Counted from the first letter of the stretch, positions 53,535 through 63,873 are shown. The stretch: DNA of 64,000 nucleotides from Acidobacteriota bacterium (GCA_013289825.1 JABCZF010000007.1:113869-177868); one strand, 5' to 3'. The notes: a model not told the origin generated them from the letters alone. Made by a program: numbers and translations.

Positions 53535-54041
53535 CTACGCTACGACCTCAAAAGTGCCGCCTGCTTTGGTGATCTTGTCTTTGGCCGAAGCGCTGAAGGC
53601 CTGCGCGTGAATCACCAGCTTGGTTTTCAGTTCGCCGTCGCCCAAAACTTTGATCGGATCGGTTACGCGGCGCACAAAACCGTGCGCGCGGAGCAAGTCC
53701 GGTGTCACCGTCTCGCCCTCCGGAAAAACGTTTAGCTCTTCCAGATTCACGACCGAGTAGGTCACGCCGAATGGGTTGTGAAACCCGCGCTTCGGCATGC
53801 GGCGATGCAGGGGCATCTGGCCGCCTTCAAATCCGCGCCGGCGAGAATAGCCGCGACGGGATTTCTGGCCCTTGTCGCCGGAACCGGAGGTCTTGCCTAG
53901 CTTCGAGCCGATACCGCGCCCGACGCGCACCTTGCGGTGTCGGGAGCCTTTCGGCGGTTTCAAATTCGACAGGCTGACCGCCGACTTGTGCGGCGCAGCG
54001 CTCTTGGCGGCTTTGCGGCCGCGGGAAACCTTTTTCGCCAT
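53535..54041 (-). CDS. rplO: 50S ribosomal protein L15
   Basis: Assembly protein at the base of the central protuberance. 168 residues, with about 22 extra basic residues ahead of [42 protein letters not shown], the family signature. Overlap-free junction with rpmD (54046). Confidence 0.97.
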   Translation of the reverse strand: MAKKVSRGRKAAKSAAPHKSAVSLSNLKPPKGSRHRKVRVGRGIGSKLGKTSGSGDKGQKSRRGYSRRRGFEGGQMPLHRRMPKRGFHNPFGVTYSVVNLEELNVFPEGETVTPDLLRAHGFVRRVTDPIKVLGDGELKTKLVIHAQAFSASAKDKITKAGGTFEVVA

Positions 54042-54045
54042 CGTC

Positions 54046-54270
54046 TTACTCCACCACTTCCACGAGATGCCGCACTTTGTGGATCATGCCGCGAACCGCG
54101 GGGGTGTCCTCGCGCTCGACGACCTGATGCATTCTCCGCAGTCCAAGACCGCGGATGGTTTGGCGCATGTCATCGGTGCAGCTGATAAAGCTCACCACCC
54201 ACTTGACCTTGACCGTGCCGCCGGCCCCTTTGCCGATTCTCTCGGTACTCGATTTTTTCTGGCTGGCCAT
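54046..54270 (-). CDS. rpmD: 50S ribosomal protein L30
   Basis: Small protein with one ferredoxin-like fold: [55 protein letters not shown]. 74 residues, about 14 longer at the N-terminus than usual. Its start overlaps the rpsE stop by one base. Confidence 0.95.
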   Translation of the reverse strand: MASQKKSSTERIGKGAGGTVKVKWVVSFISCTDDMRQTIRGLGLRRMHQVVEREDTPAVRGMIHKVRHLVEVVE

Positions 54271-54839
54271 TAGCTATTCTCACCTGCAGCCACTTTTTGA
54301 TAGCGGCCGCTGATTTCGTCGAGGGTCTTCGACCGTGTCTCCGCCACTTGCGCTGCGTCTTTCAAACCCAGCAGTGCGGCGAACGTGGCTTTCACCACGT
54401 TGTGCGGATTCGACGTGCCGAGCGACTTGGTCAGCACGTTGTGGATTCCCGCCACTTGCATGACCTTGCGCACGGGACCGCCGGCGATCACCCCGGTGCC
54501 CTCCGGAGCGGGCTTCAGCAGCACTTGTGCCGAGCCGTAGCGTCCGAGCACCTGATGCGGAATTGTGGTGCCCTTCAGGTTCAGCTTGATCAGATTCTTT
54601 TTGGCCTGCTCGATGGCCTTCTTGATGGCCATGGGAACTTCGCGCGCTTTTCCCATACCGAACCCCGCATGGCCGTGGCTGTCGCCCACGACTACCAGCG
54701 CGGAAAAGCTGAGATTCTTGCCGCCCTTGACGACTTTGGTGACGCGGTTGATGGCAATCACGTCGTCTTTCAAATCGGACGGATTCACCTCCAGGAGCCT
54801 GCGTACCGCTAAACTGTCTCGCAAGATTTGCTTCGACAT
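54270..54839 (-). CDS. rpsE: 30S ribosomal protein S5
   Basis: Shapes the mRNA entry channel and fidelity. 189 residues: [60 protein letters not shown] and the C-terminal [38 protein letters not shown]. Full length. Confidence 0.98.
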   Translation of the reverse strand: MSKQILRDSLAVRRLLEVNPSDLKDDVIAINRVTKVVKGGKNLSFSALVVVGDSHGHAGFGMGKAREVPMAIKKAIEQAKKNLIKLNLKGTTIPHQVLGRYGSAQVLLKPAPEGTGVIAGGPVRKVMQVAGIHNVLTKSLGTSNPHNVVKATFAALLGLKDAAQVAETRSKTLDEISGRYQKVAAGENS

Positions 54840-54843
54840 AGGC

Positions 54844-55224
54844 TTAGAACTGTAACCCCGCTTCCCGCGCCGCGTCGGCGAGCGCCTTGACGCGGCCGTG
54901 ATACTTGTAACCGCCGCGGTCGAACACTACTTTCACCAGTCCAGCAGCTTTGGCGCGCTCGGCGATGGCCTTACCGATAACCTTGGCTGCTGCAATGTTT
55001 CCGCCACCCTTCAAATTCTTTTTCGTTTCGCCGTCCACCGAACTTGCCGAGACCAAAGTCTTTCCGATGCGGTCGTCAATCACCTGCGCGTAGATGTGTC
55101 CCAGGGAACGATACACGCAAAGACGCGGGCGCTCGGTGGTGCCTTCGACACGCTGGCGAACGCGTTCGTGAACGCGCAGGCGGTGCAGATTCTTCGATAG
55201 CTTGCGAACTCTTGCCGATGCCAC
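54844..55224 (-). CDS. rplR: 50S ribosomal protein L18
   Basis: Binds 5S rRNA with L5. 126 residues; [27 protein letters not shown] and [39 protein letters not shown] are the conserved segments. Standard spc-operon position. Confidence 0.98.
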   Translation of the reverse strand: MASARVRKLSKNLHRLRVHERVRQRVEGTTERPRLCVYRSLGHIYAQVIDDRIGKTLVSASSVDGETKKNLKGGGNIAAAKVIGKAIAERAKAAGLVKVVFDRGGYKYHGRVKALADAAREAGLQF

Positions 55225-55269
55225 TGTTTCTTCTCCTCGATACCTCTAGCCGCCAAGCGGCCAAAAAAA

Positions 55270-55818
55270 CTATGCCGTGCCGCCGGCCTTTGCTCCAGCC
55301 TTGCCGGCCTTTTTCTTCAGACGCTCGCCGGTGATGCGAATGCCCTTCTGCTTGTACGGATCGGGCGGACGCAGCGCGCGAAGATCCGCGGCCACTTGTC
55401 CGACTTTGCCCTTGTCCGCGCCGCTGACGACGATGTGCGTCTGCTTGTCCACGGTGATCTGAATTCCTTCGGGAACCGGGAACTCGATAGGGTGGGACTT
55501 GCCGAGCGCGAACGCCACGATTTTGCCCTTCAACTCCGCGCGGTAGCCGACGCCAACGATGTCCAAATCCTTCTTAAAGCCCAGCGTTACGCCGTGAACG
55601 GCGTTGGCGACCAGGGCGCGCGCAAGACCGTGAAGCGCGCGGTGATCTTCGGTGTCGCGAAGCGCCGTGAGCACGCCATCTTTCTGTTCAAAGGTGATGC
55701 CGTGCGGCAGCGGAACAGTGAGCTTGCCCTTGGGGCCTTGCACGTCGACTTGGCCGCTCCCGAGAGCGATTTTCACGCCTGCGGGAACTGGAATTGGTTT
55801 GCGTCCGATACGTGACAT
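55270..55818 (-). CDS. rplF: 50S ribosomal protein L6
   Basis: Factor-binding region protein. 182 residues: [20 protein letters not shown] to start, [32 protein letters not shown] in the middle, [18 protein letters not shown] near the end. Canonical. Confidence 0.98.
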   Translation of the reverse strand: MSRIGRKPIPVPAGVKIALGSGQVDVQGPKGKLTVPLPHGITFEQKDGVLTALRDTEDHRALHGLARALVANAVHGVTLGFKKDLDIVGVGYRAELKGKIVAFALGKSHPIEFPVPEGIQITVDKQTHIVVSGADKGKVGQVAADLRALRPPDPYKQKGIRITGERLKKKAGKAGAKAGGTA

Positions 55819-55862
55819 TGATCTTTAATCCTCAAATCCTTTTCTTAGAGAAACCAATGCTA

Positions 55863-56261
55863 TTACCAAACCTCGCAGAGAATTTCGCCGCCCACTTTGG
55901 CTTTGCGCGCGGAACGGCCGCTCATCAAGCCCTTGGGTGTGGTCAAAATATTGATGCCCAGCCCGCCAACGACCGGGCGGATATCCCTGGCGCCTAGATA
56001 CCGGCGCGAACCGGGGCGCGAAATGCGCTTAACCCCGGAAATGACGCTGCGGCGGTCCGGCGTGTACTTCAGGAAGACGCGCAACATTCTGCGCGTCTTG
56101 TTTTCGTCCACCATCTTGAACGTCGAGATGTAGCCTTCTTCCTTCAGAATGCGGGCGATTTCTGCTTTGAGCTTTGACGCCGGCACATCCACGCGCTGGT
56201 GTTTGGCGGCCGCGGCGTTGCGAATGCGCGTCAAAAAATCGGCTATGGGATCCGTTTGCAT
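55863..56261 (-). CDS. rpsH: 30S ribosomal protein S8
   Basis: 16S rRNA central-domain assembly protein. 132 residues beginning MQTDPIADFLTRIRNA and ending GGEILCEVW. The frame continues 39 codons upstream into non-ribosomal sequence; the start is set at 56261, 8 bases after rpsN ends. Confidence 0.97.
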   Translation of the reverse strand: MQTDPIADFLTRIRNAAAAKHQRVDVPASKLKAEIARILKEEGYISTFKMVDENKTRRMLRVFLKYTPDRRSVISGVKRISRPGSRRYLGARDIRPVVGGLGINILTTPKGLMSGRSARKAKVGGEILCEVW

Positions 56262-56269
56262 CGTGTCTC

Positions 56270-56455
56270 CTACCAGCTTGCTTTCACGACGCCGGGAATT
56301 TCTCCCTTGAGCGCCATACCGCGAAAACAGATGCGGCACATCTGGAACTTGCGGATATACCCGCGGGCGCGGCCACAAACGCGGCAGCGGTTGCGAACGC
56401 GCACTTTGAATTTTGGCTTCTTATGCGTCTTTGCGATTTTTGCCAGGCGTGCCAT
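56270..56455 (-). CDS. rpsN: 30S ribosomal protein S14, zinc type
   Basis: 61-residue zinc form with two CxxC pairs ([11 protein letters not shown] and CRICFR). The zinc form is typical of many non-proteobacterial phyla. Its stop overlaps nothing; its start shares one base with the rplE stop. Confidence 0.97.
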   Translation of the reverse strand: MARLAKIAKTHKKPKFKVRVRNRCRVCGRARGYIRKFQMCRICFRGMALKGEIPGVVKASW

Positions 56456-57012
56456 TATTGCGCTCCTCCAGGAACGCGCAGGGGGACTCCGAGACCCTTC
56501 AAAAGCTCCCGGCCTTCCTCGTCGTTCTTTGCCGTGGTCGTCAAGGTGACGTTCATGCCCTTGATTTTGTCCACGCGGGTGTAATCGATTTCCGGAAACA
56601 CCAACTGGTCTCGCAGGCCCATAGTGTAGTTGCCGCGCCCATCGAAAGCATTCGAGGGTAGTCCGCGGAAATCGCGGACGCGCGGCAGAACCACGTTGCA
56701 GAGGCGGTCGAGAAATTCATACATTTTTTCTCCGCGCAGGGTCACGGCGCAGCCAATGGGCATGCCTTTGCGGATTTTGAAGTTGGCGATGGACTTCTTG
56801 GCGCGCGTGATGATGGCCTTTTGTCCCGTGATCTGGCCGAGCTCCACCGCAGCGGTATCCAGCAGCTTGGCGTTCTGGCTGGCTTCGCCGAGGCCGATGT
56901 TCACCGTGATCTTCTGCAGTTTCGGAACGGCCATCTTGTTTTCCCAGCCAAAGCGCTTCATCAACGCCGGCACCGTTTCGCTGCTGTACTTCTCGTGTAG
57001 TCGCGTCTTCAT
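56455..57012 (-). CDS. rplE: 50S ribosomal protein L5
   Basis: 5S rRNA-binding, contacts S13. 185 residues: [28 protein letters not shown] and [39 protein letters not shown]. Canonical. Confidence 0.98.
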   Translation of the reverse strand: MKTRLHEKYSSETVPALMKRFGWENKMAVPKLQKITVNIGLGEASQNAKLLDTAAVELGQITGQKAIITRAKKSIANFKIRKGMPIGCAVTLRGEKMYEFLDRLCNVVLPRVRDFRGLPSNAFDGRGNYTMGLRDQLVFPEIDYTRVDKIKGMNVTLTTTAKNDEEGRELLKGLGVPLRVPGGAQ

Positions 57013-57033
57013 TTCTCTTCTCTGCCTTGTCCT

Positions 57034-57387
57034 TTACTTATCGATGGTCGTGCCACAACGGCGGCAGGCACGCACTTTCGTTCCGTCCGGGAGGATATTG
57101 TGTCCCGTGCGGGAATGCTTGCCGCAGCTGGGGCAAACAATCATTACATTCGAAACGTTCACCGGGCCTTCTTTTTCGACGATCCCGCCTTTGATATTCT
57201 TCCCCGGGTTCGGCCGCGTGTGGCGTTTGATAATCGAAGCATGCTCCACCACCACGGTATTCTTCTTGGCGTTGATCGAGAGCACGCGCCCCGTCTTGCC
57301 GGCATCGCGTCCGGCGATGATTTTCACCTGGTCGCCTTTGCGGATGGTGATGGTATGCCGCTCGGCTCTTTCATGTCGCAGGGTCAT
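57034..57387 (-). CDS. rplX: 50S ribosomal protein L24 with C-terminal cysteine pairs
   Basis: Assembly initiator protein. 117 residues with a KOW motif (KGDQVKIIAGRDAGKTGRVLSINAKKNTVVVEHASIIKRHTRPNPG) and a C-terminal Cys-x-x-Cys pair on each side (VCPSCGKHSR, ACRRCGTTI), suggesting a zinc-binding tail found in some phyla only. Confidence 0.97.
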   Translation of the reverse strand: MTLRHERAERHTITIRKGDQVKIIAGRDAGKTGRVLSINAKKNTVVVEHASIIKRHTRPNPGKNIKGGIVEKEGPVNVSNVMIVCPSCGKHSRTGHNILPDGTKVRACRRCGTTIDK

Positions 57388-57390
57388 GGC

Positions 57391-57759
57391 CTACCAAACC
57401 TCCGGAGCCAGCGAGACGATCTTTGTAAACTTTTTGTCGCGCAGCTCTCTTGCCACCGGGCCAAACACGCGCGTTCCCACGGGTTCGCCCGCTTCGTTGA
57501 TTAAAACCGCGGCATTGTCGTCAAACCGGATGTACGTGCCATCCCTGCGCCGCCGCTCTTTCCGCATTCGAACAATCACGGCCTTCACGACCGTGCCCTG
57601 CTTTACCTGGCTTTCCGGTGTCGCTTCTTTTACCGACGCAGTGATGACGTCGCCCAGACCGGCCTGCAGCCCCGCGTCGCCACCCACAGGCATAATGCAC
57701 ATCAGCTTTCGCGCGCCGGAATTGTCGGCTACCGTCAGCCAGGTTCGCATCTGAATCAT
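57391..57759 (-). CDS. rplN: 50S ribosomal protein L14
   Basis: Bridges to the 30S subunit. 122 residues starting [27 protein letters not shown]; ends [12 protein letters not shown]. Canonical length. Confidence 0.98.
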   Translation of the reverse strand: MIQMRTWLTVADNSGARKLMCIMPVGGDAGLQAGLGDVITASVKEATPESQVKQGTVVKAVIVRMRKERRRRDGTYIRFDDNAAVLINEAGEPVGTRVFGPVARELRDKKFTKIVSLAPEVW

Positions 57760-57780
57760 CGGTGTGCTCCCCTGTTCCGT

Positions 57781-58083
57781 TTACTGCGCTGACGCGTTCC
57801 GCGTCAGCACTTCCTTCAACCGCCAGCGCTTCAGGCGGGAAAGCGGCCGCGAAGCCACAATCCGCACCGTGTCGCCCTGTTTCGCCGCACGCTGTTCATC
57901 GTGAGCGTAAAATTTCTTGGAGATGCGCACCACGCGGTGATACTTGGGGTGTTGGACCAGACGCGTTACTTCGACGACGATGGTTTTTTCCATCTTCGCG
58001 CTGGTCACTTTGCCAGTGAGCACGGTGCGCTCGCCGCGCGTTTCGGTGTTTGCTGCCGCTGCCGCTGGTGTTTCGGTTGTCAT
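57781..58083 (-). CDS. rpsQ: 30S ribosomal protein S17
   Basis: Early-assembling OB-fold protein. 100 residues: [45 protein letters not shown] is the core, preceded by a 15-residue Ala/Thr-rich extension. Overlaps rpmC by four bases. Confidence 0.97.
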   Translation of the reverse strand: MTTETPAAAAANTETRGERTVLTGKVTSAKMEKTIVVEVTRLVQHPKYHRVVRISKKFYAHDEQRAAKQGDTVRIVASRPLSRLKRWRLKEVLTRNASAQ

Positions 58084-58313
58084 TGCGCCTTCCCTGCTGC
58101 TTCGGACTTCGAGGCCGCCGATATCTCGTGCGCGCGAAGCAGTGTTTTCACGCGCGCCAAATCCTTTTTCGATTCACGGAGCCGCTTCAGCGCTTCCGCT
58201 TGTCCGGTCGAGAGCTGAAACTTCAGCCGGAAGATTTGCTCGGTCAGCTCTTTCTGCTGTGCTTCGAGCTCGTTCACGCCTGCTTCGCGAATTTTTTCAA
58301 TGCGCCTTGGCAT
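58080..58313 (-). CDS. rpmC: 50S ribosomal protein L29
   Basis: Near the tunnel exit, docking site for trigger factor and SRP. 77 residues from [16 protein letters not shown], two long helices ([37 protein letters not shown]), plus a short Ala-rich tail. Start at 58313; the open frame continues upstream into rplP. Confidence 0.96.
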   Translation of the reverse strand: MPRRIEKIREAGVNELEAQQKELTEQIFRLKFQLSTGQAEALKRLRESKKDLARVKTLLRAHEISAASKSEAAGKAQ

Positions 58314-58315
58314 AA

Positions 58316-58732
58316 TTACAAGCTCCCCGCGCGAGTGATGAACTTCGTGGGAATCGGCAGCTTGTGCCCCGCCAAGCCCATGGCTTGCTTGGCCGTGGCT
58401 TCGTCCACGCCGGACATTTCGAACATGATGCGCCCCGGCTTCACCACCGCCACCCACTTTTCCGGAGCACCTTTGCCTTTGCCCATGCGCGTTTCCGCGG
58501 GCTTCTTGGTGAAGGGCTTGTCCGGAAAAATGCGAATCCAGAGTTTGCCGCCGCGCTTGATGAAGCGCGTGATGGCAACACGCGAAGCCTCAATCTGACG
58601 GTCGGTAATCCACGCCGCTTCCATGGCTTTTAATCCATAGTCGCCGAAAGCCAGATCGCCGCCGCGCCAGGCCTTGCCATTGCGCCGACCGCGCATCTGC
58701 TTCCGGTACTTCACCTTCTTGGGCATCAACAT
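58316..58732 (-). CDS. rplP: 50S ribosomal protein L16
   Basis: Near the peptidyl-transferase centre, organises tRNA binding. 138 residues with [34 protein letters not shown] and the loop [20 protein letters not shown] second ATG at 58726 could also start it. Confidence 0.98.
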   Translation of the reverse strand: MLMPKKVKYRKQMRGRRNGKAWRGGDLAFGDYGLKAMEAAWITDRQIEASRVAITRFIKRGGKLWIRIFPDKPFTKKPAETRMGKGKGAPEKWVAVVKPGRIMFEMSGVDEATAKQAMGLAGHKLPIPTKFITRAGSL

Positions 58733-58791
58733 CGCTGTGTTCTCGCTTCCCTAATCTTCGAAGGCCGCTGGGCGGCCGGTTTTAGTCCTTT

Positions 58792-59466
58792 TTATGCTGC
58801 GGCCACGACGTCGCGTTCTTTCTGGACCTTCGAAGCGCGCTTGGGCACGTTCTCGCCCTGGTAGACCCAGCACTTCACGCCAATCACGCCGTAGGTCGTT
58901 TGCGCTTCGGCAGTACCGTAATCAATGTCCGCGCGCAGCGTCTGCAGCGGAAGACGCCCCTGCAAGTACCATTCTTTGCGCGCGATTTCCGCGCCGTTCA
59001 AACGCCCCGCGACACGCACTTTGATCCCTTTGCAACCAAAACGAAGCGCCGAGTCCACGGCTTTGCGCATCGCGCGGCGGAATGCCACGCGCTTTTCGAG
59101 CTGCAGCGCGATCGATTCCGCGACAAGTTGCGCATCAAGCTCCGGACGGTGCACTTCCTGGATGTCGATGTGCACTTCGCGCTTGGTGCGCTTCTGCACT
59201 TCCTGCTTCAGCTTATCGATTTCCGCGCCCTTGCGACCGATGATGATGCCCGGCCGAGCCGTGTAAATGCGCACAACGAGCTTGTTGGCAGCGCGCTCGA
59301 TATCAATGGAGCTGATGCCCGCGCTCTTGAGCTTATCTTTCAACTCGCGGCGCAGCTTGACGTCTTCGTGAAGAAGATCGGCATAGTCGCGGTCCGCATA
59401 CCAGCGCGATTTCCACGGCTTGTTGTAGCCCAGGCGAAACCCATAAGGGTGCGTCTTCTGTCCCAT
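58792..59466 (-). CDS. rpsC: 30S ribosomal protein S3
   Basis: mRNA-entry protein with an RNA-helicase-like role. 224 residues; [40 protein letters not shown] domain [24 protein letters not shown] and C-terminal [17 protein letters not shown]. Start at 59466 overlaps the rplV stop by one base; the frame is open to 59709 upstream without S3 similarity. Confidence 0.97.
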   Translation of the reverse strand: MGQKTHPYGFRLGYNKPWKSRWYADRDYADLLHEDVKLRRELKDKLKSAGISSIDIERAANKLVVRIYTARPGIIIGRKGAEIDKLKQEVQKRTKREVHIDIQEVHRPELDAQLVAESIALQLEKRVAFRRAMRKAVDSALRFGCKGIKVRVAGRLNGAEIARKEWYLQGRLPLQTLRADIDYGTAEAQTTYGVIGVKCWVYQGENVPKRASKVQKERDVVAAA

Positions 59467-59975
59467 TACTTCTTCCCCTTTTTCGACGGCCGCTTGCCGG
59501 TCAAAGCCTTGCGTACGCGCCGGATCGTGCCGCGCGCGCCCTTCTCGGCTTCTGCTTCGGCCAAGTTTGACGCCACGCGTTCGGCAGCGGCGACGTGGTG
59601 CTCGGCAACGCCGACCCACAAATGCGCCGTGCGCTTCTGGTAGCGAAAGGCCCGGCCCATCGGCGCAGGACGAATCCGCTTCCAACGCGCCCCTTCGTTC
59701 ACGTAGCACGTGGAAACAAACAACTGATCGACATCGAGCGGCGAACCGGAGTCTTCCGCCTTGCGCTCGGCATTGGCGATCGCGCTGCGCAGCACTTTCT
59801 CGATGTGCTTCCCGGCGCGCTTCGGTGTGTAGCGAAGCGTCTGCAAAGCGTCTTGCGCTTTTGCCCCGCGGATCAGATCCATCACCAGACGGGCCTTCTG
59901 CGGCGACATCCGCACGTGCCTTGCCAACGCATGCGCTTCAATCGTAGCGGTAGTTTGTGTCTGTACGTCGGCCAT
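59466..59975 (-). CDS. rplV: 50S ribosomal protein L22 with extended C-terminus
   Basis: Tunnel-constriction protein. The conserved 110-residue part includes [53 protein letters not shown] and [22 protein letters not shown]. After that a long Ala/Lys/Arg-rich tail of about 45 residues, making the protein 169 residues. Confidence 0.97.
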   Translation of the reverse strand: MADVQTQTTATIEAHALARHVRMSPQKARLVMDLIRGAKAQDALQTLRYTPKRAGKHIEKVLRSAIANAERKAEDSGSPLDVDQLFVSTCYVNEGARWKRIRPAPMGRAFRYQKRTAHLWVGVAEHHVAAAERVASNLAEAEAEKGARGTIRRVRKALTGKRPSKKGKK

Positions 59976-59978
59976 AAG

Positions 59979-60335
59979 TTATGCCTTCGGCGCCGGAGCT
60001 GCGCCGCCTCCTGCGGGTGCCGCAGCCGGCGCCGCGCCGCCTGCCGGAGCCGTGCCCGCGGCCCGCTCGAGCGCCGCTTTCACGGCGTGTCCTTTGAAGG
60101 AGCGCGTCGGCGAAAACTCGCCCAGCTTGTGCCCGATCATCTGCTCGGTCACATACACGGGAATGAACTTCTTCCCATTGTGCACGGCAATGGTATGCCC
60201 GATCATTTCCGGCACAATGGTCGAGCGCCGCGACCAGGTCTTAACGACTTTCTTTTCATTCCGCGTGTTCAGCCCTTCGACTTTTTCACGCAGGTGGCCA
60301 TCCACAAATGGCCCTTTTTTCAGTGAGCGTGCCAT
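59979..60335 (-). CDS. rpsS: 30S ribosomal protein S19 with Ala/Gly/Pro tail
   Basis: Head protein next to S13. 118 residues: [78 protein letters not shown] is the S19 core, followed by a 30-residue Ala/Gly/Pro-rich tail absent from model S19. GGAGG upstream; start at 60335, not the open upstream frame to 60485. Confidence 0.97.
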   Translation of the reverse strand: MARSLKKGPFVDGHLREKVEGLNTRNEKKVVKTWSRRSTIVPEMIGHTIAVHNGKKFIPVYVTEQMIGHKLGEFSPTRSFKGHAVKAALERAAGTAPAGGAAPAAAPAGGGAAPAPKA

Positions 60336-60342
60336 CGATTCC

Positions 60343-60690
60343 CTATTCCTCCACTCGGCGCAAGCGGCCCCACGGCGCGCGCCGCATCTTCTTGAATCCT
60401 CGCACGGGCCCCGGAACGCGGTGCGACCTGGGGCAAAACGGGCACACAAACCGCGTGCCTTGCGCGTTTGGAATCCGCTCCACAATCACCGCCCAGCCCG
60501 GCTTGCAGAGCTTGTACAGAACGGGCTCCGGCGGCGGCACAACTACTTTCCCTGTTGGCCGCGCGGGCTTCGTGCTCTTTGCCGCTGCGCGCTTTGTTGC
60601 ACCCTTTACCGGCCGGGCGGACCGCTTCGCGGCCGCTCGCCGCAACGATGTCCGCCGCCCTGCTGTTCGTGTCGTTCGTGTTGCTCTCAT
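60343..60690 (-). CDS. Unrecognised basic zinc-finger-like protein inserted in the S10 operon
   Basis: A 115-residue (ATG 60690) or 120-residue (GTG 60705) protein occupying the space where rplB normally runs straight into rpsS. The N-terminal half is Arg/Lys/Thr/Ala-rich, like ribosomal protein tails. The C-terminal half is compact: [33 protein letters not shown] and [11 protein letters not shown], with Cys62, Cys83, Cys86 and His90 (ATG numbering) spaced as a possible zinc site. The stop is 7 bases before rpsS, and its last codons carry the rpsS Shine-Dalgarno, so they are coupled. I do not recognise a family; it may be a lineage-specific ribosome-associated protein. Confidence 0.6.
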   Translation of the reverse strand: MRATRTTRTAGRRTSLRRAAAKRSARPVKGATKRAAAKSTKPARPTGKVVVPPPEPVLYKLCKPGWAVIVERIPNAQGTRFVCPFCPRSHRVPGPVRGFKKMRRAPWGRLRRVEE

Positions 60691-60766
60691 CGCCTTTACT
60701 CTCACCGGGCCGCTTTGCCATCACCGCCCGGCTTCTAGCGTTTGCTGCGTCACGCTGGTTCGACCT

Positions 60767-61585
60767 TTACTTCCTTCTCTCAACGATGTTGCGGTCCGTG
60801 CGCTTGTTGTTGCGCGTCTTCTTGCCCAACGTCGGGAAAGCCCACGGTGTCTGCGGGTGGTTGCCCTTCACTTTGCCTTCACCGCCGCCGTGCGGGTGAT
60901 CCACAGGGTTCATGGCCACGCCGCGAACCGTTGGCTTGATGCCGCGCCAGCGAGTGCGGCCCGCTTTGCCGAAGGTTTCGTTTTCGTGGTCGAGGTTGCC
61001 AACCTGGCCGACCGTCGCCATGCAATCCAGAGAAAACTTGCGAACTTCACCGGAAGGCAGTTTTACCAAAGCGATGTCGCCTTCCTTACTCAACAGCTGG
61101 GCCGAGCCGCCAGCCGAACGAACCACTTGTCCGCCGCGGCCAGGATTCAGCTCCAGGTTGTGCACCATGGTGCCGGGGGGAATGTGCTTGATCTGCAGCG
61201 CATTGCCCGGAAGGATATCCGCGCCTTCCCCAGTCGAAACCGTCGCGCCCACTTCCAGCCCTACGGGATGAAGAATGTAGCGCTTGTCGCCATCGGCATA
61301 ATGCAAGAGCGCAAGATTCGCGCTACGGTTCGGATCGTACTCAATCGCCGCCACTTTCGCCGGGATGCCAACTTTGTCGCGGCGAAAATCCACTTTGCGG
61401 TACTGCTTCTTGTGGCCACCGCCGCGATGCCAGACCACGATTTCGCCGTGGTTGTTCCGCCCGCCCGAGCGCTTCTTCGGCTCGAGCAAGGCCTTCTCCG
61501 GCTCTTGCTTGGTGATGTGGCTCTTGTCCACGACGGTGATAAACCGCCGCGAAGCCGTATATGGATTAAAGCTCTTCAGTCCCAT
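60767..61585 (-). CDS. rplB: 50S ribosomal protein L2
   Basis: Peptidyl-transferase-centre protein. 272 residues: [22 protein letters not shown], central [29 protein letters not shown] and the near-catalytic [21 protein letters not shown]. Canonical length. Confidence 0.98.
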   Translation of the reverse strand: MGLKSFNPYTASRRFITVVDKSHITKQEPEKALLEPKKRSGGRNNHGEIVVWHRGGGHKKQYRKVDFRRDKVGIPAKVAAIEYDPNRSANLALLHYADGDKRYILHPVGLEVGATVSTGEGADILPGNALQIKHIPPGTMVHNLELNPGRGGQVVRSAGGSAQLLSKEGDIALVKLPSGEVRKFSLDCMATVGQVGNLDHENETFGKAGRTRWRGIKPTVRGVAMNPVDHPHGGGEGKVKGNHPQTPWAFPTLGKKTRNNKRTDRNIVERRK

Positions 61586-61648
61586 CGCTGCCTCTTACCT
61601 TCTTACGTAATCTCGTTTCGCTCGCCGGGGCCCAAGCTGCTAGCAATG

Positions 61649-61945
61649 CTACAGGTTCTCCGCGTACTCGATCATTTTTTCGTCTTTCGCGAGCTTTACG
61701 TACGCTTTCTTCCAATCGCGCCGGTAGCCTTCATTCTGTCCGCGACGGCGCATTTTGCCGACATAATTCGCCGTGCGCACCGCGGCGACTTTTACCTTAA
61801 AAATCTGCTGAACGGCTTCCTTAATCTGTGTCTTCGTGGCGTTTGCGGAAACCTCAAACACCACGGTGTGCTGCGTTTCCTTTACACCCAGGCCTTTTTC
61901 CGTGATGATCGGCCGGCGAATAATCTGATAGTGCGGGGCAGACAT
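61649..61945 (-). CDS. rplW: 50S ribosomal protein L23
   Basis: Tunnel-exit docking protein. 98 residues: MSAPHYQIIRRPIITEKGLGV and VQQIFKVKVAAVRTANYVGKMRRRG. Canonical. Confidence 0.98.
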   Translation of the reverse strand: MSAPHYQIIRRPIITEKGLGVKETQHTVVFEVSANATKTQIKEAVQQIFKVKVAAVRTANYVGKMRRRGQNEGYRRDWKKAYVKLAKDEKMIEYAENL

Positions 61946-61948
61946 GAT

Positions 61949-62731
61949 TTATTCCTTCCCCTTTTTCTTAGCCGGTTTTTTTGCGGCTTTCTTGGCTGCC
62001 GGCTTGGCTTTTTTCGCCGCTGCTGTTTTCGGCGCTGCTGCCGTCTTCGCCGGAGCGGCTGCGGGCGCGATCGTTTCCACGTCAGGAACAACCACCGGCC
62101 GCCTTTCCGGATCGAGCGTGTGACTCAAGCGCGTCACGGCATCTTTCGAGAGCACCAGCAGGTCGTGCTTCAGTACGTCGTAAACCTGGAGAACATGCGG
62201 AGCGGCCAGCTTTACGCCTTCCAGGTTCCGGCTGGCGAGTTCCAGGTTGCGGTTTTGGCCGTGCGAGACGAGCAAAGCTGATTTGCTGCCGTTCAGCTTC
62301 CCGAGAGTCTCGCGCAAGCCCTTGGTCTTGTGCGTTGCAAGCTCCAGCACGTCGACGACGGTGAGCTTTTGCTCCGCCAGCTTCGCCGACAGCGCCGAGC
62401 GCAAAGCACCGAGCAACATTTTCTTGGGCAGCGCGTAGCTATAATCGCGCGGCTTGGGTCCGTGAACGGTCCCGCCATGGCGCCACAACGGCGAACGAAT
62501 CGAGCCGACACGCGCGCGGCCAGTGCCTTTTTGCCGCCACAACTTGCGGCCGGCGCCGCTCACTTCGCTCTTGTCCTTGGTCTTGTGGGTGCCCGAGCGA
62601 ATCTCGCGTTGATACCAGCGCGTCGCTTCGTGCAGCAGGTGCCGATTCACCTTCGCGCCAAAAATCGCGTCGGCGAGTTCCACCTGGCCAACTTTCTTGC
62701 CATCCAAATTGACTACGTCAACGACCGGCAT
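61949..62731 (-). CDS. rplD: 50S ribosomal protein L4 with Ala/Lys-rich tail
   Basis: Tunnel protein, also an autoregulator in E. coli. 260 residues; the core ARVGSIRSPLWRHGGTVHGPKPRDYSYALPKKMLLGALRSALSAKLAEQKLTVVD is typical. The last 50 residues are an Ala/Lys/Pro low-complexity tail not present in model L4. Confidence 0.97.
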   Translation of the reverse strand: MPVVDVVNLDGKKVGQVELADAIFGAKVNRHLLHEATRWYQREIRSGTHKTKDKSEVSGAGRKLWRQKGTGRARVGSIRSPLWRHGGTVHGPKPRDYSYALPKKMLLGALRSALSAKLAEQKLTVVDVLELATHKTKGLRETLGKLNGSKSALLVSHGQNRNLELASRNLEGVKLAAPHVLQVYDVLKHDLLVLSKDAVTRLSHTLDPERRPVVVPDVETIAPAAAPAKTAAAPKTAAAKKAKPAAKKAAKKPAKKKGKE

Positions 62732-62773
62732 AATCTCGCGTCCTTCTTCCCGCTAAACAAAATCTTCCTCGGC

Positions 62774-63415
62774 TTACTTCTTTTTGCGCGTCTTGCTGAT
62801 AAAAATGTACGTTCCGCTGGGCCCCGGCACGGATCCCCGCACCAGCAGCAGGTTTTCGTCGGTATCCACTTTGACGACCTTCAAGTTCTTCGCTGTCACT
62901 TGCGCGTTGCCCATGTGACCCGGAAAGTGCTGGTTCTTCCAAACACGCGAGGGGAACGAACTGCCGCCGATTCCGCCCGGCGCGCGGTGAAACATCGAAC
63001 CGTGCGTCGCATCGCCGCCCGCGTAGTGCCAGCGCTTCACGCCGCCGGCAAAGCCTTTGCCTTTGCTGACGCCGCTCACATCCACAAGCTCGCCCGCTTT
63101 GAAATTCTCCACCAGCACGCGGTCGCCGACCTTGGTTTCGTCTTTGGATTCCTCGATACGCACTTCCTGGAGCACCTTCATCGGCGCTACACCGGCCTTT
63201 TTGAAATGCCCGGTCATGGCTTTGTTCACGCGCTGCGGTTTCACGAATTCCACGAGCCCCAGTTGCGCGGCTTCGTAGCCATCGTTTTCTCTTGTCCGGC
63301 GCTGTACCACCACACACGGCCCCGCTTGCAGCACCGTGCATCCGACGAGCGTGCCGTCGGTCTGGAAGATCTGCGTCATGCCCAGCTTGATTCCGATAAT
63401 CCCGTTGACCGCCAT
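62774..63415 (-). CDS. rplC: 50S ribosomal protein L3
   Basis: Early-assembling protein near the 3' end of 23S rRNA. 213 residues from MAVNGIIGIKLGMTQIFQTDG; contains GGIGGSSFPSRVWKNQHFPGHMGNAQVTAKNLKVV. Start at 63415; a 20-codon longer in-frame start exists at 63475. Confidence 0.97.
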   Translation of the reverse strand: MAVNGIIGIKLGMTQIFQTDGTLVGCTVLQAGPCVVVQRRTRENDGYEAAQLGLVEFVKPQRVNKAMTGHFKKAGVAPMKVLQEVRIEESKDETKVGDRVLVENFKAGELVDVSGVSKGKGFAGGVKRWHYAGGDATHGSMFHRAPGGIGGSSFPSRVWKNQHFPGHMGNAQVTAKNLKVVKVDTDENLLLVRGSVPGPSGTYIFISKTRKKK

Positions 63416-63511
63416 GGCCTCGTCTCTCTCTTTCGCAGCTTGCCTGGTTGCCGGTATTGGCTGCGTCGTGCTCAAGTTGCCGGGCTAAAGCCCGGCCCCA
63501 ACTAACTGCTC

Positions 63512-63841
63512 TTACTTTGCGGCGTGACCAAAGGCCTTGATTTCCACGTCCACACCCGGCGGAAGATCGAGCTTCATGAGAGCGTCCACCGTGTCCGGTG
63601 TAGGCTCGAGGATATCGATCAACCGCTTGTGCGTGCGCATTTCAAACTGCTCGCGCGATTTCTTGTCCACGTGCGGCGACCGCAGAACCGTCCAGCGATT
63701 GATGGTCGTGGGCAGCGGAATCGGCCCGGCAACTTCCGCGCCGGTGCGCTTCGCGGTCTCCACAATTTCCTTCGTGGACTGGTCCAGAATGCGGTGGTCG
63801 TAAGCCTTCAAACGAATGCGAATTTTGTCGCCTTGTCTCAT
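63512..63841 (-). CDS. rpsJ: 30S ribosomal protein S10
   Basis: Head protein, also the NusE elongation factor partner. 109 residues: [98 protein letters not shown]. First gene of the S10 operon visible in full. Confidence 0.98.
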   Translation of the reverse strand: MRQGDKIRIRLKAYDHRILDQSTKEIVETAKRTGAEVAGPIPLPTTINRWTVLRSPHVDKKSREQFEMRTHKRLIDILEPTPDTVDALMKLDLPPGVDVEIKAFGHAAK

Positions 63842-63873
63842 TTAATTGTTCCCAAAGCCCTCTCTAAATCCGA

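Noticed and set aside
60320..60724. Alternative minus-strand frame between rplB and rpsS
   Set aside because: The overlapping frame ending at 60343 has the better Cys/His spacing and ends just before rpsS with its Shine-Dalgarno inside.
60308..62281. 657-codon open frame on the plus strand
   Set aside because: Antisense to rplB, rplW and rplD and without protein-like features.
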